64,000 nucleotides of DNA from CAIWHR01 sp963809965 (GCA_963809965.1 CAWELU010000036.1:101174-165173); one strand, 5' to 3'; shown: positions 26,852 to 35,854, counted from the stretch's first letter. Translations and numbers: made by a program. Notes: generated by a model from the sequence alone, not told the origin.

Positions 26852-27243
26852 GGAGCTCCCCAGGCGAAAAGCGCGCGCATCGCCAGGATGCCGACGATCG
26901 TCAGCGCGAGCGAGCCAATGACGTGTGAGGCGATCGCGATCGTTCCCCACAGATATTCCCTGCGCAGCAGGAGCGTGACGATCTCGGCCGAGAATGTCGA
27001 AAACGTCGTGAGTCCTCCGAGGAAGCCCGTGGTCAGGAGCAGACGCGCTTCGGGCGGAACCACCGCATGGCGCGTGATGAGCTCCATCGCGAAGCCCATC
27101 AGCAGCCCTCCCGACAGATTGGCCACCAGCGTACCGAGCGGCAGCGTCGGAAAGACGGGATTGAGCAGGATACCTAGACCCCAGCGCAACCAAGCGCCAA
27201 CCGCGGCGCCGCCACCGACCGCGAAAATACCGACCCAAGGCAT
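26848..27243 (-). CDS. crcB: Fluoride channel CrcB (Fluc)
   Basis: 131-residue dual-topology fluoride channel that lets fluoride leave the cell. Seen: four membrane segments, GGGAAVGAWLRWGLG at the N-terminus, PLGTLVANLSGGLLMGFAME (with the pore asparagine) and GFLGGLTTFSTFSAE with the phenylalanines of the fluoride pathway. The start at 27243 has GGAGGGAGG six bases upstream; an in-frame upstream ATG at 27276 is less likely. It is preceded by a fluoride riboswitch on the same strand at 27400-27354. Confidence 0.95.
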   Translation of the reverse strand: MPWVGIFAVGGGAAVGAWLRWGLGILLNPVFPTLPLGTLVANLSGGLLMGFAMELITRHAVVPPEARLLLTTGFLGGLTTFSTFSAEIVTLLLRREYLWGTIAIASHVIGSLALTIVGILAMRALFAWGAP

Positions 27244-27353
27244 GCAGACCTCCCTCCACGCCATGCAGCGCGGCAATCACTCACATGGCGGGGCGACCTG
27301 CAGGGAGTTCGGGGAAGAACGCCTACCGCGCCACCGCGTACCGGGTGCTACGT

Positions 27354-27400
27354 GTAGGCATCATCAGCCTTGCGGCGGTTAGAGGAGGAATGCCATCTCC
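27354..27400 (-). ncRNA. Fluoride (crcB-motif) riboswitch aptamer
   Basis: Minus strand, in order: GGAGATGGCATTCCTCC, TCTAACCGCC, GCAA, GGCTGATGATGCCTAC. All conserved features of the fluoride riboswitch are present: stem GGAG/CTCC, the AACCGCC strand pairing GCC/GGC around a GCAA loop, the invariant CTGATGA and CCTAC, and the outer stem GGCAT/ATGCC. It lies in the crcB leader, 111 bp before the start. The downstream CTCCCT at about 27308-27303 could pair with AGGGAG of the crcB Shine-Dalgarno, suggesting translational control; this last point is inference. Confidence 0.93.
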
Positions 27401-27408
27401 TGCGCGCC

Positions 27409-27437
27409 AGTATAGTGAGGGCCGGCGAGCATCGCAA
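27409..27437 (-). promoter_or_regulatory. Sigma70 promoter of the fluoride operon
   Basis: TTGCGA (27437-27432), a 17-bp spacer and TATACT (27414-27409) on the minus strand. The predicted transcription start at about 27402 falls directly at the first base of the riboswitch aptamer, which supports both calls. It lies inside the last codons region of the neighbouring cupin gene's downstream flank. Confidence 0.8.
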
Positions 27438-27461
27438 GCGGCTACTCGCCGCTGCGCGTCG

Positions 27462-27957
27462 TCAGCGCACGAACTGGTCGGCAAAACCGGCACCGAGTCC
27501 CACGTCGACGATAGTGCCGCCGACACATCTCGAGCTTGGTGAACACGTCCTCGTAGCCAATGGTGTGGCCGTCGGCATCGACATAGATCATCGCGCCGCT
27601 GATGTTGAAGAACGTGATCATCTCCGGGCAGTCGGCCGGCACGGTCAACGTGTGGACCTCCCCCGGCGGCTCGTAGACGAAGCTTCCTTCCTCCGCTATC
27701 CAGTCGTGCTCAAGGTATTTCCAGCGGCCCTTGATCACGTAACCGGTGACGAGCATCGGATGCCGGTGGCGGTGGAGAATGCCGGAACGGCGCACGCGCA
27801 GCAGGTTGCACCACCCGCCCGTAACCGTGTTGAAAAGCAGCGGGCGAAACCACACGTCCGGCGCCTGGGGCACCCAAACGCGCTCGTCGTCCGGTAGCGC
27901 GGCGACGGCGAGATCCGGCTGGATTCCGGCAACCTGCCTGCCGCCCAGACCGGTCAC
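27462..27957 (-). CDS. Cupin dioxygenase of the 2,4'-dihydroxyacetophenone dioxygenase family (frameshift near the C-terminus)
   Basis: About 164-residue cupin. Seen: VWVPQAPDVWFRPLLFNTV, the metal-site cupin motif HRHRHPMLVTGYVIKGRW, then EEGSFVYEPPGEVHTL with the third histidine, and YVDADGHTIGYEDVFTKLEM. Homologues split an aromatic ketone with oxygen; the substrate here is unknown. At about 27508 one extra base breaks the frame: in the next frame VGLGAGFADQFVR and a stop at 27462 complete the family C-terminus. GTG start at 27957 overlaps the stop of the upstream small gene (GTGA). Confidence 0.8.
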
Positions 27958-28205
27958 TGCGTAGCGTCCTTGATCGAGGCCTTGAGCGCGGCAATTTCCG
28001 CACCGGCAGTGTTGCCGTGAGGCAGCGACCGATGCGCGCGCCGATACCAGTACTTGGCATTGTCGAGGTCACCCTCGACCAGGTGGACGATGCCGTGCGC
28101 CCAGCACCCGAGCGACGAAGCGTCCTTCTGCACGAGCGCGTGCGCCGCCTTCCATTCGCCGGCTTCGAGATGACGAACCGCCTTGGCAATCGGAGTTGCG
28201 CGCAT
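27954..28205 (-). CDS. Small TPR-like protein
   Basis: 83-residue helical protein, no signal or membrane segment. VRHLEAGEWKAAHALVQKD and HLVEGDLDNAKYWYRRAHR look like two tetratricopeptide-type helix pairs, so it may bind a partner protein; the function is unknown. Start ATG at 28205; a longer reading to 28256 overlaps the SDR stop and is less likely. Its stop overlaps the cupin start, so the two are translated together, and the SDR gene lies 10 bp upstream. Confidence 0.7.
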   Translation of the reverse strand: MRATPIAKAVRHLEAGEWKAAHALVQKDASSLGCWAHGIVHLVEGDLDNAKYWYRRAHRSLPHGNTAGAEIAALKASIKDATQ

Positions 28206-28215
28206 CCCCCCTCCT

Positions 28216-28962
28216 CTACGCGACGAGATAGCCCCCGTCCACCGGCACGATCGCACCGGTGACGAACGAGGCCGCCGGCGAGCACAGGAATACGACGGCT
28301 CCCGCCACGTCGGCCGGCTTCCCCCAACGTCCGAGCGGCGTGCGGGCGAGGATCACCGCGTTGCGCTCAGGATCGTCCTGCAATGCCTGCGTCAGTGCGG
28401 TCGCGATCCAGCCCGGCGCAATGGCATTGACGCGGATTCTATCGCCTGCGTATGCAATTGCCAGCGATTTCGTGAGCTGCGCGATGCCACCCTTGCTGGC
28501 GCTGTAGCCAGGGACGAGGCCGCCGCCGAAGAACGAGAGCATGGACGCCGTGTTGACGATGCACCCACTTGTTCGTGCAAGCAGCGGCCGCGCGGCAGCG
28601 CACAGGCGCATGGTTCCCGTCAGGTTGATGTCGAGCACCTCGGCAAAGACGGCAGGGTCGTGTTCGGTGCCGCGGCGAATGACGCCCGCGCAATTGACCA
28701 GGATGTCGAGTCGCGGCAAGGCCGACACGACTGCCGCGACGGCAGCGGAATCGCGCACGTCGAGCGGCAGCGCATCCCGGCAGCGATAGCCGGATTGCCG
28801 GACGGCAGCTTCGGTTTCACCGGTGGTAGCGCCCGTGACCGTCACGGTTGCTCCGCACGACGCCAAAGCGTCCGCGATCGCGGCGCCGATCCCGCTCGTG
28901 GCGCCCACGACGAGCGCCGCCATGCCCGCAAACACGTCTTCCCGGAAGGTGGCGCCGATCAT
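28216..28962 (-). CDS. SDR-family sugar-acid/polyol dehydrogenase
   Basis: 248-residue classical short-chain dehydrogenase. Seen: dinucleotide-binding VVGATSGIGAAIADALA, NCAGVIRR, catalytic Ser in VNTASMLSFF and the YSASKGG Tyr/Lys pair, then NAIAPGWIATALTQAL and VDGGYLVA at the end. The set resembles KduD-type 2-dehydro-3-deoxy-gluconate 5-dehydrogenases, and the two neighbouring sugar-acid kinases agree, but the substrate is not proven. The start is placed at 28962 just inside the gene spacing to the kinase (stop 28964); alternative in-frame starts exist upstream. Confidence 0.82.
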   Translation of the reverse strand: MIGATFREDVFAGMAALVVGATSGIGAAIADALASCGATVTVTGATTGETEAAVRQSGYRCRDALPLDVRDSAAVAAVVSALPRLDILVNCAGVIRRGTEHDPAVFAEVLDINLTGTMRLCAAARPLLARTSGCIVNTASMLSFFGGGLVPGYSASKGGIAQLTKSLAIAYAGDRIRVNAIAPGWIATALTQALQDDPERNAVILARTPLGRWGKPADVAGAVVFLCSPAASFVTGAIVPVDGGYLVA

Positions 28963-28963
28963 G

Positions 28964-29905
28964 TCACACGCCGGCAAGGAGGCGACGGACATCGGCATCG
29001 CGTGGCAACGGTGCCACGGCGCCGAAACCGGTGGTCGCCAATGCGGCTGCGGCATTCGCGTACCGCGCGGCGGCGAACGGATCGTCCCCGGCGAGGATGC
29101 GCGCCGCGAACGCTCCGTCGAAGCAATCGCCGGCGCCGGTCGCGTCGACCGGATCGACCCGCTGGCCGGCGATCCGCTCACGGCGCCGGCCGTCGGAAAC
29201 GACGACACCGTCGCGGCCGCATTTGAGCGCGACGACGGGCGCGCCCAGCCCGTGACACCAATCGATCAAGGCATCCGTTGCCGTGAGGCCGGAAAGTGTC
29301 CGCGTCTCGTCGAGACTCGGCAGAAACCAGTGGCAACGGGCCGCGGTCGCGGCGATGATGGCGCGGGCCCGGGCGAGCGGCCAGAGCTTCAAACGCAGGT
29401 TGGGGTCGTACGAGATGCGGCCCCCTGCGGCCGACGACGCCTCGATGGCCGCGAAAACGGCGTCGCACGCGCTTGCACTGATCGCCTGCGAAATGCCGGA
29501 AACGTGCAGCATGCGCGCACCGCCGATCACGTCGAGCGGCAGCGTCGAGGGAGCCATGCGCGACGCGGCCGAGCCGGCACGAAGATACGCGAATTCGTGA
29601 CCCTTTGGTCCGTGCGTCACGAAATACACGCCAGTCGGCGCGTCGGGATCCGTTGCAACCCCGCGCGTATCCACACCTTCCGCGCGCCAGAGATCGCCGA
29701 GCATGCGTCCGAAAGCATCGTCCCCGACGCGGGTGACGTAGCCCGCGCGCGCGCCGAGCCTCGCCGCCGCAATGGCCATGTTCGAGGTGTCGCCGCCAAA
29801 ACCGCGAACATACTGCTCGGGCGCATCGGCACGCGCCTGGTTGAACTCGACCATCGCCTCGCCGAGCGCGACGATCATGGGTTGCGTTGCCGGGGATTGG
29901 GCCAT
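28964..29905 (-). CDS. kdgK: PfkB-type 2-keto-3-deoxygluconate kinase-like sugar kinase
   Basis: 313-residue ribokinase-family kinase. Seen: ALGEAMVEFN and GFGGDTSNMAIAAARLGA at the N-terminus, DPNLRLKLWP, and the C-terminal signature VDATGAGDCFDGAFAARIL with the catalytic Asp. The GEAMVEF and GGDTSN motifs fit 2-keto-3-deoxygluconate kinases. Start ATG at 29905 (MAQSP); ATG at 29878 is an alternative. It sits between dgoK and the SDR gene, all on the minus strand, as one sugar-acid operon. Confidence 0.85.
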   Translation of the reverse strand: MAQSPATQPMIVALGEAMVEFNQARADAPEQYVRGFGGDTSNMAIAAARLGARAGYVTRVGDDAFGRMLGDLWRAEGVDTRGVATDPDAPTGVYFVTHGPKGHEFAYLRAGSAASRMAPSTLPLDVIGGARMLHVSGISQAISASACDAVFAAIEASSAAGGRISYDPNLRLKLWPLARARAIIAATAARCHWFLPSLDETRTLSGLTATDALIDWCHGLGAPVVALKCGRDGVVVSDGRRRERIAGQRVDPVDATGAGDCFDGAFAARILAGDDPFAAARYANAAAALATTGFGAVAPLPRDADVRRLLAGV

Positions 29906-29957
29906 GCGATCGATCCGGAAGTGTGACGACGTGCCGGGAACCTGGGCGGCCGCCACT

Positions 29958-30888
29958 TCAGTGGATGAGTCCGGCACGTTTTGCGACGAGCCAAAGTCCA
30001 CGCGCGGCGGCGTCGGCGCCGCCGCGTTCGGCCGCAATGCCGGCGAACGCCAACGCCGCACTATAGCGCTCGATCATCGCCTCCGAACCGACGACGCGCA
30101 CGCGCGACATGTCCGCGCCGTGTTCCGATGCCCACTTGCGCGCGCCGGCGATCTCGTGGCCGATCAGCACGCCCGACAGCCAGTCGCCGATCCCGGAACG
30201 GTCCAGCTCGCCGACAAGCGCGAGCGTTCGCGCGCCGAAAACGGTGTGCGCGAGTGCATCCGTCGTCAATCCGCGCTCGAGTCCCGATCTGAATGCCGCG
30301 TCGGCTTCCGCGTTGTCAGCTGCGCTCCGTTGCGCCATGCGTCCGAGTATCGAGTGATCCAGCAGGACGGCGAAGAGCTCGCCGGTCATGAACGTCGCGA
30401 AACTGACGAGCTTGCCGTGCTCGACCAACGCCCACTTGCTGTGGGTTCCCGGGAGGACCGCGAGCACACGTGATTCGTCAGGTGCGATCGCGCCGACGAG
30501 CTGCGTTTCTTCGCCACGCATCACGTCGGGGACGCCGGTGGCATCGCGACAGAGGGCTCCGGGGACGATCGCGAGCTCGCCACCGGGCGTGCGCACGAGC
30601 GCGTTCCCGAAGGCAGTCAGATCCGCCGGACATTCGCACGTAGGGCGCCTCGACCCAGCCCTGCCGGCTGCCGATCATGCCACATGCGATGCGGGGAACC
30701 GGCTCCGTCCGCCAACTGCCCAGCAACGCGTCGAGCGCATCGGCAAACGCCCCGATCGGCACCCGCTGAATGCCACGTTCCGCGCTGAGGGTGGCGATCA
30801 CCTCGCCGTCCGCATCGACCCGATAGGCACGAGCCGACGTCGTACCCCAGTCGATCGCGATCAATACCGCGGCACGTGTGTCATCCAC
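29958..30888 (-). CDS. dgoK: 2-dehydro-3-deoxygalactonokinase (one frameshift)
   Basis: DgoK phosphorylates 2-keto-3-deoxygalactonate in galactonate/galactose breakdown. The N-terminus reads from 30888 (AVLIAIDWGTTSARAYRVD, RIACGMIGSRQGWVEAPYV); at about 30640 one extra base shifts the frame, and the rest (RTPGGELAIVPGALCRDA, LAVLPGTHSKWALVEHGKL, FMTGELFAVLLDHSIL) runs to a stop at 29958. Together they give the full family length of about 309 residues. No aldolase gene (dgoA) is visible nearby. It heads the sugar-acid cluster. Confidence 0.87.
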
Positions 30889-31017
30889 GGCCGCCGACGG
30901 TAGCCGACCGCCGCGGCAGGGTCAAGTGACCGGAGCAATGACGGTCCGGCGAACCGCTTCCGGGCCCGCGGACATGCAGACGTTCAGCCACCATGCGACA
31001 CAACGGTGGGCCAGCGA

Positions 31018-31489
31018 TCAATCGCCCGCTTTCGACGGTGCCTCCCAGCGCGCTGCGGCCTCGTCATCGGTGGCGCGCGCGTCGACCCATCGCACGCCGG
31101 CGGCCGTGGCTTCCTTCTTCCAGAACGGCGCGCGCGTCTTCAGGTAGTCCATGATGAACTCGCAGGCCGCGAAGGCATCGCCGCGATGCGCGCTGGTCAC
31201 GCCGACCAGGACGATCTGATCGGTCGGCGCGAGCGGACCGATCCGGTGGATGACGAGCGCATCGCAAAGGTCCCAGCGGGCCTTCGCCTCGTCGACGATC
31301 TGCGCCAGCGCCTTCTCCGTCATGCCCGGATAGTGCTCGAGCGTCATCGATGCGACACGCTGCGTCGTCGTTGACGTCGCGTACGGTGCCGATGAACGCG
31401 GCAACCGCGCCGACGCGCGGATCGCCCGCGCGCAGCGCCGCGAGCTCGCTGGAAACGTCGAAATCCTCGGCCTGGACACGAACGGGCAT
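31018..31489 (-). CDS. moaE: Molybdopterin synthase catalytic subunit MoaE (one frameshift)
   Basis: Large subunit of molybdopterin synthase, which inserts sulfur carried by MoaD into precursor Z. The N-terminus PVRVQAEDFDVSSELAALR and AAFIGTVRDVN reads from 31489; at about 31380 one extra base changes frame and the rest (MTLEHYPGMTEKALAQIVDE, VIHRIGPLAPTDQIVLVGV, FWKKEATAAGVRWVDA) runs to 31018. MoaD lies just upstream on the same strand with a 16-bp gap. Confidence 0.9.
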
Positions 31490-31505
31490 GCGCGGAGTTC
31501 CTGGC

Positions 31506-31784
31506 TCAGCCGCCGGTGACCGGCGGAAACAGCGCGACCTCGTCGCCGGCACCTATCGGCGTGTCGGACTGGGCCAGCTCGTGATTGACGGCGAAGCGCA
31601 CCGCACGATCCGGCCGCAAGCTCGACGCGCCCAGACGCCGCCGCGTGCGACCAGCCATGCTCGCAACGCGGCGACCGTGCGCACGCCTTCCGGCGGCTCG
31701 ATGCGTTTCATGCGATGTGCCGAACGCTTCGCGCAGACGCGCGAGGTAGACAAGGCTGACGGTGGTGGCGACGGTGTCGCGCAT
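31506..31784 (-). CDS. moaD: Molybdopterin synthase sulfur carrier MoaD (two compensating frameshifts)
   Basis: Ubiquitin-like sulfur carrier ending in the Gly-Gly tail (ALFPPVTGG) that is thiocarboxylated. The first part (SLVYLARLREAFGTSHE) and the last part (VNHELAQSDTPIGAGDEVA) are in one frame, while the middle is recognisable only in another (PPEGVRTVAALRAWLVARGG). So there is one lost and one gained base at about 31710 and 31630, leaving overall length normal (92 codons). A translation of the single frame would therefore have a scrambled middle. Confidence 0.85.
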   Translation of the reverse strand: MRDTVATTVSLVYLARLREAFGTSHETHRAAGRRAHGRRVASMAGRTRRRLGASSLRPDRAVRFAVNHELAQSDTPIGAGDEVALFPPVTGG

Positions 31785-31862
31785 GGAGCGTGGGCGTGAG
31801 GGTTGCAGTGGATCGGCTCGCCACCGCGAGATATTGCGCCGCGAACCCGGCGCCGGCGCGTG

Positions 31863-32543
31863 CTAGAAGCGGAACTGCACGCCGACCGTGACCTGATCGG
31901 ACTCTGGAAGGGTGGTGCCAATCTCGCCGGCGAACCGGCCGAACCGGCCATATTCGAACCGCAGGCCCAGCGTCGAATTCATGTCGTACCGGACACCAAG
32001 GCCGTAGTTCACGCCGTCGCGCAGTCGGCGGATGTCGGGGGCGATCGACGGCGCGCTCCCGAACACCGGCGTGGTATCCGCCTGCCCGTAGCCCATGCGA
32101 CCGTACAGAGCAAACGCCTTGTAGAACGTCCAGCTCGTGTACACATCGAGGTTCCAGCTGTGCGTTTGCAGATCCGAAATGCCGGTGCCCGCGGGAATGC
32201 TCAATCCCATGCCTTGACGCAATCCGCCGGCATCGGCCGGCCGCAGCGCGTAGCGGTCGGCGGAACTGAACGACGCTTCGACCGCGAGATCGTTGCGCCA
32301 ACGGTAACCGCCGAAAACGAGGGCGCGCGACGCGGTGTCGTCTGCCGTGGGCGCCGCGTACCGATTCCAGATCGACGCCGCGGGACCGAAGGTAATGCCG
32401 GCGCCCTCCGTCGCGCCATCGCGCAGCGAAACACCGCCGTAGAAGCCGCTTGCGGGGGCTGCCTGCTCCTGTGCCTGCACCGGCATTGCGCAGCCAAGTG
32501 CAAGCAAAATCGAGATAACGTGTGCAATTCGTTGAGTTTTCAT
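31863..32543 (-). CDS. Outer-membrane beta-barrel protein
   Basis: 226 residues. A signal peptide (residues 1 to about 24, ending PVQAQ) is followed by alternating amphipathic strands with aromatic girdles (GFYGGVSLRDG, FGGYRWRNDLAVEASFSS, WNLDVYTSWTFYKAFALYGRMGYG, NYGLGVRYDMNSTLGLRFEY) and a C-terminal Phe (VTVGVQFRF), the usual barrel-assembly signal. It resembles OmpA/OmpW-like eight-stranded barrels; the function is unknown. It lies between moaD and mobB but has no known Mo role. Confidence 0.82.
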   Translation of the reverse strand: MKTQRIAHVISILLALGCAMPVQAQEQAAPASGFYGGVSLRDGATEGAGITFGPAASIWNRYAAPTADDTASRALVFGGYRWRNDLAVEASFSSADRYALRPADAGGLRQGMGLSIPAGTGISDLQTHSWNLDVYTSWTFYKAFALYGRMGYGQADTTPVFGSAPSIAPDIRRLRDGVNYGLGVRYDMNSTLGLRFEYGRFGRFAGEIGTTLPESDQVTVGVQFRF

Positions 32544-32684
32544 GATTTTTAGAAAACTGCTTCGAATCACGACGCTTTCACAGCCGGCTCCGGCGCGTTT
32601 TCGGTGGCAGTGATCTACCTGAAGACAACCATTACGCGCGCTTGTTCCAACTCAGTTTCACGGTACTCGCCGCCATGGGTGAAG

Positions 32685-33209
32685 TCAATCGTGCGATCGT
32701 GCATCGATGGCGTGCGCAAGCAGGAATGTTGCTACGGCGTCGTACTCGGCCAAGCCAAGAATCGGCAGTCGCGCGACCGAGTCCGCCGGCAATGCTTCGG
32801 GGCTGTCGGTGGCGATCGCCAGAATGTGCGGATCACGCGGATGCAGCAGCGGCTTGCCCACCGCGGATCGCCAGATTTCGAGCTTCGGAATCGGAAAGGT
32901 CTTGTAGCCTTCAACCAGCGCAATATCGCAGGGCGAAAGACGCTCCAGCGCCTGCTCGAGCGAAAGCTCGGGCTCGCCCCGCAGTTCGCGCATGAGCGCC
33001 CACCGCGTTCCCGACGTGATCAGCACCTCGCTGCAGCCGGCGTGCCGATGCCGGTACGAATCCTTGCCCGGCTGGTCGAACTCGAAGCGATGGTGCGCGT
33101 GCTTGATCAGCGAAACCGTGAGCCCGCGCGCGACCAGGCGCGGAATGACCTGCTCGATCAGCGTCGTCTTTCCGCTGCCGGACCAGCCGGCGAAGCCGAA
33201 GATGCGCAT
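32685..33209 (-). CDS. mobB: Molybdopterin-guanine dinucleotide biosynthesis protein MobB
   Basis: 174-residue GTP-binding protein that helps MobA make the guanine-dinucleotide form of molybdenum cofactor. Seen: P-loop GWSGSGKTTL (residues 8-17), SLIKHAHHRFEFDQPGKDSY, and LSPCDIALVEGYK with Walker B-like Asp. It lies upstream of the barrel-protein gene on the same strand, close to moaDE; moeA is not in the window. Confidence 0.93.
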   Translation of the reverse strand: MRIFGFAGWSGSGKTTLIEQVIPRLVARGLTVSLIKHAHHRFEFDQPGKDSYRHRHAGCSEVLITSGTRWALMRELRGEPELSLEQALERLSPCDIALVEGYKTFPIPKLEIWRSAVGKPLLHPRDPHILAIATDSPEALPADSVARLPILGLAEYDAVATFLLAHAIDARSHD

Positions 33210-33475
33210 CGATCATCGCCCCTGTCGCGGCGAGCGATGCCCGGTGCGGGGACGGCTTGCGTCGTCGAGGCTCGCGGGAAAAGCAGGACGTGGGGCGAAC
33301 ATACGGGCGGTGCCATGCTCGGCGCGAAGCCCAACGGTCAATCCGCGCGCGCAAAGTTCGCATTGTACCGGGTGCCCCGGGGCGTCCCGGTTCGGTCGAC
33401 ACAGCGCGGCACGGGCGTTAAGCTCGCTTCCCGAGCGCCCGCCGCGCCGCTCGCGCTCGCGCCCAAACGCTGACC

Positions 33476-34129
33476 ATGGATCGACCGCGCCACCCCGTTC
33501 CCGCATCCGGCGAACCGCCCGCGCGCGAGGTGACCGGCGTCATCGAAAGCGTGATCGCCGACGTCCCGCCGCCGCGCACGCATGCGGTACCCGACCCTGG
33601 CGAGGCGGCGCAGCAGATCGCGCGCGACGCGGCGAAGACCGCGGCCGTCGTTTCCAGTTCGCTCGCGCTGCCCCCGGGACCGCTCGGGATGCTGACGGTG
33701 CTGCCCGACCTCTACGTGATCTGGAAGATCCAGCGGCAGATGGTGGCCGATCTGTTCGGGCTCTACGGGCGCACGGCCGAGCTCACCCGTACGCACATGC
33801 TCTATTGCCTGTTCCGGCACATGGCGAGCCATGTTCTGCGCGATGTCGCCGTCCGCGCGGGCCAGCGCGTGCTCATCCAGAGCACGTCCGCCGGTGCGCT
33901 CCAGCAATTGGTGCGCAGACTCGGCGTATCCCTGACGCAGCGGGTCGCCGGCACTGCGGCAAGCCGCTGGGTGCCGCTCGCGGGCGCGGCTGCCGTCGGA
34001 GCGTACGCGTACTGGGATACGCTGCAGGTGGCGAAGACGGCGCACCGATTGCTCGACGCGGAAGGCGCCGCAGGTCCGGCGACGCTCGGCGGGGAACAAC
34101 GCGAGCGCGACATCGAAGGTGACCGTTGA
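33476..34129 (+). CDS. EcsC family protein
   Basis: 217-residue protein of the EcsC family, named for a Bacillus ABC-transporter-associated gene; the function is not known. Seen: a Pro-rich N-terminus, a central amphipathic/hydrophobic stretch LPPGPLGMLTVLPDLYVIWK typical of the family, an alanine-rich helical middle, and the hydrophobic VPLAGAAAVGAYAYWDTLQ near the end. Probably membrane-associated. No clear Shine-Dalgarno; the ATG at 33476 follows 266 bp without a gene on this strand. Confidence 0.82.
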   Translation: MDRPRHPVPASGEPPAREVTGVIESVIADVPPPRTHAVPDPGEAAQQIARDAAKTAAVVSSSLALPPGPLGMLTVLPDLYVIWKIQRQMVADLFGLYGRTAELTRTHMLYCLFRHMASHVLRDVAVRAGQRVLIQSTSAGALQQLVRRLGVSLTQRVAGTAASRWVPLAGAAAVGAYAYWDTLQVAKTAHRLLDAEGAAGPATLGGEQRERDIEGDR

Positions 34130-34195
34130 GCGCTGCCGCGTTTCCCATACCGACGGTGGACTGTCGTCGTTACTGACTGCCGCTGACTCCCCATC

Positions 34196-34938
34196 ATGTG
34201 CGGCCGCTACGAACTGCACAGCCATCCGGCCGCAATCGCGCTGGCCTTCGGTCTCGCCCATCCGCCCGATGTCCATGCGCGCTACAACATCGCGCCGATG
34301 ACCGACGTGCCGATCGTGCGCGTCAATGCGGAAGGTCACCGCGAGCTCGTCCGCATGCGCTGGGGCCTGGTGCCGCGCTGGGCGAAGGATCCGTCGATCG
34401 GCGCAAAGATGATCAACGCTCGTGGCGAGACGATTGCCGAGAAGCCGTCGTTCAAGATGGCCTTTCGCCGGCATCGCTGTCTGCTGCCCGCCGACGGGTT
34501 CTACGAGTGGCAGTCCGCCGCGGGTGGCGAACATGCGCGCAAGCAGCCGCTGCACATCGGCATGAAGGACGGGTCGCTCTTCGCGATGGCGGGCTTGTAC
34601 GAGCGCTGGCGCAACGACGAGGGCGAACTGATCGACAGCTGCACGATCGTGACCACGCGCGGCGAACGAGCTGCTGCGCCCGGTTCACGACCGGATGCCG
34701 ATGATCGTGGCGCCGCAAGACTATGCGCGTTGGCTCGATCCCGGCGAGCGCCGAGGTCGCCGACCTCATCGCGCCCTATCCGTCCGCGGCGATGGCGTAC
34801 TACCCGATCTCGCCGCGCGTCAACAATGTGCGCCACGACGATTCGTCGTTGATCGAGCGCACCGCGCCGATGACCGCCGGCGCCGACGAGGGGCACGAGC
34901 CGCCGCCACATCCGCCGGAGCAGGAGTCCCTGTTCTGA
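34196..34938 (+). CDS. SRAP (HMCES/YedK) family abasic-site DNA-protein crosslink protein (two frameshifts)
   Basis: SOS-response-associated peptidase domain protein that covalently traps abasic sites in single-stranded DNA through its N-terminal Cys2 (MCGRYELH). Seen: ARYNIAPMTDVPIVR, MRWGLVPRWAKDP, INARGETIAEKPSFK and LLPADGFYEWQ with the catalytic Glu. After about 34665 the protein continues one frame over (NELLRPVHDRMPMIVAPQDY, ARWLD) and from about 34748 one frame further (VADLIAPYPSAAMAYYPISP, RVNNVRHDD) to the stop at 34938. Each shift fits one extra base, the second in a CCC run. Confidence 0.88.
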
Positions 34939-35084
34939 GAGCCGCCGTCGTGGCGTAATGCGAAACGGTTGGCGCGTCCCAGACCGGGAGTCGTGGAGGG
35001 ACCCCAGGTGCGCCGGCGGACCGGCTTTCCGGTCGCCCGCGACTGCACGTATCATCACGGCCTCTTAATCTTCTCCGCCACGCC

Positions 35085-35835
35085 ATGGACTGGATCGCCG
35101 ACCCCAATGCCTGGATCGCACTCGCGACGCTCACCGCGCTGGAGATCGTGCTCGGCATTGACAACATCATCTTCATCTCGATTCTGGTCGGCCGGCTCCC
35201 CGAGCGCCAACGCAACACGGCCCGCCGGCTCGGCTTGCTGCTGGCAATGGGGACGCGGATCGCACTGTTGGCATCCCTTGTGTGGATCATGCGTCTCACG
35301 ACCCCATTGTTCGTCCTGCCGGTGGCGGAGCGCGGCGTCTCGGGCCGCGACCTGATACTCATCTTCGGCGGCTTGTTCCTGCTCTGGAAGAGCGTGCACG
35401 AGATCCATGGTGCGCTCGAAGGCGCCGATGACGAGCAGCAGCGTCTCGGCGGCCCGGGCGTCGTTCGTCGCGGTCCTCGTGCAGATCGCGATCATCGATA
35501 TCGTCTTTTCGCTCGACTCGGTGATCACGGCGGTCGGTCTTGCCAACGACCTCGGCGTGATGGTGACTGCCATCGTCGCCTCGGTCGCCGTGATGATGTT
35601 CTCCGCGCGGCCGATCGGCGAGTTCGTCGATCGCCATCCGACGGTCAAGATGCTGGCGTTGTCCTTCCTGGTGCTGATCGGCGTCACGCTGATCGCCGAA
35701 GGTTTCGGCACCCAGGTGCCGAAGGGTTACATCTACTTCGCGATGGCGTTCTCGGTGGTGGTCGAGGCGTTGAACATCCGGATCCGGAAGAAGGCCGCAG
35801 TCCCGGTGAAGCTGCACAAGGAGATGACGGAATGA
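35085..35835 (+). CDS. TerC family integral membrane protein (one frameshift)
   Basis: About 249-residue TerC/Alx-type membrane protein; relatives export manganese or metallate exoenzymes. Seen: DWIADPNAWIALATLTALEI, VLGIDNIIFISILVGRLP with the conserved acidic residues, then after about 35440 one frame over VAVLVQIAIIDIVFSLDSVI and the tail GYIYFAMAFSVVVEALNIRI. The shift equals one extra base near the GAGCAGCAGC stretch. Not the tellurite operon protein itself, as no ter genes are around. Confidence 0.88.
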
Positions 35836-35854
35836 CCGGCGGGCGGACTCTTGT

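Noticed and set aside
32544..32684. Gene or RNA between the barrel-protein gene and mobB
   Set aside because: 140 bp without start-stop pairs or conserved structure; treated as the barrel gene's promoter region.
34939..35084. yybP-ykoY manganese riboswitch upstream of terC
   Set aside because: TerC genes often carry one, but the conserved GGGGAGUA and following core are absent; only an unrelated GACCGG/CCGGTC hairpin is seen.
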